A program made the translations under genes and the position numbers. A stretch of 64,000 nt of DNA, taken from positions 605,001 through 669,000 of the forward strand of contig JAMWET010001298.1 in assembly GCA_024036415.1 (NCBI GenBank), in the 5' to 3' direction. Positions 59,259 through 64,000 of the stretch are shown here, in pieces. The DNA is from Prochilodus magdalenae. Its lineage: Eukaryota > Chordata > Actinopteri > Characiformes > Prochilodontidae. The number at the start of each line of letters is the position of its first letter. The stretch's first letter is position 1. The notes beneath the pieces were generated by a model, which saw only the letters and a program-made list of their open reading frames with translations, was not told the DNA's origin and did no database searches.

Positions 59259-60062
59259 CGACCCAACCAATAAAATGCAATAAGCCCAATGCACACAGAT
59301 GTATCTACGCAAAACAAACTCACCCACACAGAGAAGCCCAGTGAAATACAGCTGAAATGGTGAAATGGGCCATAGTCAGTGGATCCTCTCCTCCTTCCCT
59401 GGAGAGAGTGCTTCATTAGCCAGTCTCTTTCCAGCCGGAGCGCGAGCGAGCGCAAGAGAGAGGGGAGACCATTGAATTATTTACAAAATCCTACTTAATT
59501 GGTATCAAGTTTTTAAATGGGGTCAAGTGTTGTGGTGCAATATCACACAGGCTTTTCTTCTCTCTTACTTTGGGGCATCTCAGCTGATGCGGGCTGCACC
59601 ACAGCTCCACTGATTGCCTTCGAAGCCTTTGATGAAGGAAGCTAGCTGTGGCAAGCCAAGTCAAAACCAGGGTTGGTTAGGGGGTGGATAGGTAGATAAA
59701 AAAGCAGAGTTAGTCAGCTTCTCTCTATCAGTCTTTCGGCTCATTAGTTTATTATTTGGACAAGGATCTAATGGCTAAGAGGTACTGAAGGCATGCTACG
59801 GAGCATGACCAGTCTGTATTAGATTGCGCTTCTTTAATAAAGCTAATTAATGATGTAGCACAGGCATTTGGTGTGTTAGTTTTAGCATGTAAGGCTGACT
59901 TTTGTACCATCCTATGGGAGGGAAGAAGCTGATGATAATAAGGGACTCCACTGGAAGCATGTTATGTTATGTTTTGCAAATGTCCTGATGTTGGCCATAT
60001 ATTGTTACCATCAAATTAAAACCTTATATTTATTTATTTATTTTTAAGTTTTCAACAGCCCG
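59258..60062. other. noncoding DNA
   Basis: 59530-59660 contains balanced single-copy sequence. The minus frame 59252-59455 is not gene-like. Confidence 0.5.
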
Positions 60063-60700
60063 TTAGGTAGAGTGACTCCTAACAGCGATGCAAGACCTAC
60101 CTACCTAGCAGGGGACAGTCCCAGAACTTTCTAAACAGTTCTAATCAAGTTTTACAGAAAGATGTTTACAATTTCAGGTAATGTTCCGATAAGGTTAAAT
60201 GTAGACTAAGACTAACATGTTAACTGCAATGTTCAGAAAATGTTTTGAGGATGTTGTCAGGGACACAGATTATGTAACATGTCAACAAAATAAGAAAATT
60301 AATTCTCAGGGCGAAATTCGGAAAATGTTTTATGGGTGTTTCTGAGAAAATGTTCTCCTCCCTATAGAAATAACATTCTGGGAACATTAATGGGACATTG
60401 CATATTCTCAGACCCTATTGTCTTAGAACAAATAATTTCTAGCTGGCTAGTAGGCCACAGAAAATGTCCCCATCAGATAAACAATGCTTAAATAAGAATG
60501 TCAAGCTCCACACTTCCTTCAAATCCACTGTGTACCCTATATTGATTAAATACATAAAAAGAGAAGAATCTGCACAAGTGAAGAAAAGATGCTGTGCTCT
60601 TGGAAAAATGGACTGACCGGTCCAGACTTCAACATTACTGAATGTGTTTGGGATTGCTTGAATCGTAAAGGATAGCAGATTTGGACTTTAAAATAATGAA
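60063..60700 (+). mobile_element. Tc1/mariner-like element remnant, family copy C, split by an AT-rich insertion
   Basis: 60063-60121 (ACTCCTAACAGCGATGCAAG) and 60443-60700 (CTAGTAGGCCACAGAAAATG, GTCCCCATCAGATAAACAAT, CAGACTTCAACATTACTGAA) together follow copies A and B. Between them lie about 320 bases with AATGTTTTGAGG, GAAAATGTTCTCCTC and AACATTCTGGGAACATT words, which look like a second dispersed repeat inserted in or replacing the centre. Confidence 0.65.
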
Positions 60701-61126
60701 GACAATTTAAAAGAATGGAAACTTCATTAAAACTATTTTAGTTAGTTACTGAGGCTTCTGTTTATTTCTGAGTATGTTTGTGATTATTCCCCCAAATAAC
60801 TTTGGCAACTTACCATATGTTTGTGTCTTCATATGGGTGCAATTTGCTCACTTGCCTGATTCTCCAGTTTCCCATCTTTTCACCAGCTCTACATCAGTGT
60901 CTCCTACTTCACTGGCCAAATAACTGTCTCTCACTCTGCATGACCACCATGCATCCATACAGGGAAAAAAAAGAAAAATGCTTGTTGAGAATGGAAGACA
61001 GCCTAATGCATGTAACACACGCTTTCTCTCAAACCTTCTTCTGCCCCCTCTCTCACACAGGTGGGCTTAGCCCACTCTCCACTCACCCACACTAGGCTTT
61101 TGATGGGCTTTGGTCCCCCCGTGCAG
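60701..61126. other. noncoding DNA
   Basis: Unrecognised single-copy sequence with A-rich and CT-rich patches. Confidence 0.45.
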
Positions 61127-61590
61127 GGACGCTCCATTTGATGGCATGAAGAAAAGCGTTCTCCTCCGCAGCGGCCCTGTCTGAGCAGAAGAAGTGCGGA
61201 AATGGCTTCTCATCAATCACGGGACAGGAGAGGGCTGGCAGAAGCGGTGGTCTCGGGGGAGGAGGTGGATGTGGAAGGAGCAGGGCAGGCCTTCAGCTGT
61301 CTGCGTGGGCCGCAGCCTGGAGACCCAGACCCAGACGGATCGTCTCCTGCACGCAGACGGCATCCAGACGGAGAGGGAGATGTGCCCGGGTTCCTTAGAG
61401 AGCACAGGCCTCGCCACAGGGTGGGAGGCGAGGGGGGAAGAACAGGCAGGTGTGACGAAGAGAGAGAAACACCTGTAGAAATGAATGTGTGTAAATGTCT
61501 GTTGTCAGCACTCAAAAAGTTTATATTTCCTTTCTTCATCATTTCAGCACAACAGCTGCCCTTTATGTTGTGTGAAATTTCAGAATGATT
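61127..61590. other. GC-rich island with several open frames
   Basis: CpG-containing, stop-poor DNA; frames on both strands are open (plus 61194-61478 and 61202-61588; minus 61213-61542 and 61217-61417). The ATG at 61202 has a favourable context (purine at -3, G at +4), and the frame reads MASHQSRDRRGL. No domain can be recognised, and the parallel opening of three frames suggests composition rather than coding. A G-rich stretch lies near 61430. Could also be a CpG island or a short unannotated exon. Confidence 0.25.
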
Positions 61591-63528
61591 GGGCCAGTGG
61601 AAACTGCTCCAAACTTAGAATATAGAATGAGTTAACAAAAGAAAAAAATTATCACCTGTGACTGAAACGTACCTAATAGCATATAATATTTCTGCAAGCA
61701 CAAATTACAGCTGTGAATAAATTTGGCATTGAAAGGACAGGTTTCTAGATGTTGGCGACATCAATGTTCATCCACTCCTGCATCAAAGAACTGTGAAGTT
61801 GGGCCAGATTTGGTAGATGCCTTCACTGCACTCAGTCTATGAATCCTGTCACTCCACAAGTATTCATAGCCTGTTAATCCCCGGGCAATGGCAACTACAG
61901 TAGGTATTCCCTTAAACACACAAGGTGACAAGTTTTGTCCAGCGAGCTTATTGTACATTCATTTATAAGAAAATGCATTCATTTTTTTATAAAGTAAATA
62001 TCTTGATGTACTCTGTAAATATTATTATTAAGCTTAAAATGTTCACTTTTGGGGCTATGGACTTAAACAATAAGTTACGCACTCTGAATTCATCAGCATA
62101 GAAGTTTTAAAGTTAGTCAAGAAGTTGTTCAAATGTGACAACAGTGATCTTCTTGTAGCCCAGCTTTGGTTTTGTGATGTCATAACTGCATATAAATTTA
62201 CACATGCCCTCCTATTTAGTCTATAGCAGATTTTGGAAGATTTGAGGAAAAACAGCTGTTTTTGAATGTTGTGAAGCAACTGTATTTTTGCCATCCTATA
62301 AAGGATCCAAATGTAAAAGGAGAGGTTTGACCTTACGTTTGGTTTTTGATTGACTGTTCTGAGGATTTGAGTCTGAACTAACAGTAAATTCCATACATTT
62401 CACAAAACAACCAAAGTAAAAACAATTTACATGTACCTGTAACAACTAACAAGAAACTACCTGTTTAGTTCTAAGAGATACAAAGAGGTTGTAAATAGTC
62501 CTGTAAAATAATTAATGCTTGCTTCTGGTAAATAAAACAACGCGTATGTTAGAAATCCTAATCGGATAAAGATTTTGTTCAAACAGTTAAATTACCAATG
62601 GCTCATTCAGTCTCACCTCTGAACACTGAGGTGAATTTGCATCTGTGGACTTTATTCAGATGCTCTTACACAAAGCCACCTTTTGCACACTCTCGCTGTA
62701 TAGCATAGCATACTCTTATGCTATGTTATACATGTCCTTTTGCATCTCAGCATGCATTTCAACAGACTTCTATACTCTCCATTATGGCTGTTTTATCATC
62801 TCCTGTTGAAACTAGCAAAGGCCCACATCACCAATCCGACTGTCTGATCTCTGTCTGAAGAGTCAAGTCCATGTCAGCTGACCCAGTGCTGTTGTACAGA
62901 CATCCAAGCAGCACCGCCAGCCAGGCATTTAGCCAACAACAGCCACCTTTGACCTAAGCCGGATCACAGCGGTGGACATGGATGGGATTATGGAGGCCTC
63001 AGTGTTCTCAAAATGCTGCTTTCTGCTGCTTTTTTTTTGGAACCATTATATTTTCAATGGAGGCTTTTTGGCCACCATGAATGTGCAGTCGTAGGCATAT
63101 GCCTATCACTCTGAGTCATGCTTTGGAGAGGCTCTGAATCTCTTGTAAGTCATTTCACGGTGAGCTGTTGCTCTGTTTGAAGAATCCCTTCCTCAATCAC
63201 TCCCATGTGTACACTTTAATGCACAGAGCTCTGTGAGAAACTGATTCGCAGAGAATTGATGCGATGTGGGTTTCTTTGTGCAAACAGGGTGGCTGTTGGA
63301 TTGACTTCTTATTATTTTCTCTGGATAAGAGAAGAGCGAGAGGCTTTTAGCTGCTCATGGTCTGTATTTCTTACCTAAAACATGGCAGCCAAAAGCTCTT
63401 CTTCCAATGTGGGATTTCTTTACAATCTCTTGAAAAAATTATTTCATTTCAATGTTATGCTCCATGCAGTGCTGTCATATCTATCCATGACGCTCCTCCT
63501 GAGTAGCTTTATGCATATCTGTGTATTG
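61591..63528. other. noncoding DNA
   Basis: AT-rich in 61600-62600; 62620-63350 is balanced with no repeats (possible conserved noncoding DNA near 62880-63010). Frames unsupported. Confidence 0.5.
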
Positions 63529-63760
63529 TTGCTGTCCAAAACAGTATCTCCAATATGGCAACTTTACAGGAGCAAAAACCTCATTTAATGTTAATGTAAG
63601 TCAATAGAACAAGACCAATCTTTCAAGCAATGTTGGAATATTTCTGTTTGTCAGTTCATTAAGAAATATTCACACAATGTAAACAGCATCTGCTGTGATC
63701 AAATGATACATAAAAGTAAAAATCAACAAAAATGGAGATACACGTTTTTTTGGACAGCAA
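63529..63760 (-). mobile_element. MITE-like nonautonomous DNA transposon, copy 3, perfect terminal inverted repeats
   Basis: 232 bases bounded by TTGCTGTCCAAAA and its exact reverse complement TTTTGGACAGCAA. The reverse complement of the body matches copy 1 (37060-37302). Termini differ from copy 1 by a few bases (TTGCTGTCC against GTCACTGTCC), so the two belong to related subfamilies. No coding capacity. Confidence 0.85.
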
Positions 63761-64000
63761 TGAAAAGCAATGATGTGCTGTTTACAGTGATATAATGATT
63801 GATTATAACTAGAATCAGGCTGATGATGATTTGGTTGAACATGATACCAGTCATTAAAAACACAGAGGTTCCATAGGTGCATGACATATCTTTCAGTTAA
63901 TGTTTATTTTGGAAGATATTGGATCAGTGTGCTCTAGACCTTATGATTCCTGTCAACAAGAAATGTGAGAGTGAAAAAGCTGTCAAGTCCAAATTTTTAA
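63761..64000. other. noncoding DNA
   Basis: End of the window. Nothing recognised. Confidence 0.5.

Noticed and set aside
1..64000. Prokaryote-type systems: CRISPR arrays, operons, phage genes, toxin-antitoxin pairs
   Set aside because: The DNA has no dense long frames, no ribosome-binding-site pattern and no spaced CRISPR-type repeats; everything points to vertebrate noncoding DNA.

Overview
The window looks like vertebrate nuclear DNA, most likely from a teleost fish and possibly an ostariophysan. Evidence: very long, highly polymorphic-looking microsatellites (CA, AT, GA, TTCAA, TATC); several decayed Tc1-type transposons; a jockey-superfamily LINE of the fish L2/CR1/Rex type; fish-type SINE tails; and no long open reading frames. 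The species assignment is an inference from remembered repeat families, not from a search.

I find no protein-coding gene I can defend. The longest open frames are either translations of simple repeats (Ser/Leu-rich runs from CT tracts) or pieces of dead transposons: the frame at 20678-21091 is LINE endonuclease, the one at 3210-3428 is Tc1 transposase and the one at 47738-47977 overlaps Tc1 transposase. No rRNA, tRNA or CRISPR array was recognised. The window is best read as an intergenic or intronic stretch in a gene desert.

Layout. 0.6-2 kb is a GA-rich compound satellite with a recurring spacer. 2.8-4.2 kb holds an interspersed repeat and a nearly end-to-end Tc1 fossil split by an AT microsatellite. 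4.2-16.9 kb is mostly unremarkable AT-rich DNA with a few repeats. 16.9-18.7 kb is a pyrimidine tract with an internal 332-bp duplication around a compact single-copy block. 19.6-23.6 kb is a nest of retroelement debris (SINE-like, LINE, repeat pairs). 29.65-30.2 kb is a degenerate minisatellite. 30.3, 54.4 and 60.1 kb carry three copies of one Tc1/mariner-like family. 37.06, 46.56 and 63.53 kb carry three copies of one short MITE, two with perfect terminal inverted repeats. 45-48 kb holds rearranged Tc1 derivatives including a large hairpin.

Between the repeats are compact blocks (6.2, 18.0, 24.6, 27.0, 28.9, 30.8-31.9, 34.5-35.7, 39.9, 42.5, 44.2, 50.7, 56.5 and 57.1 kb) with more CpG and balanced composition. 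They are free of recognisable repeats and sometimes contain homeodomain-, octamer- or TCF-like words. They are candidate conserved noncoding elements, a guess that only cross-species alignment can settle. No gene circuit can be described from this sequence.
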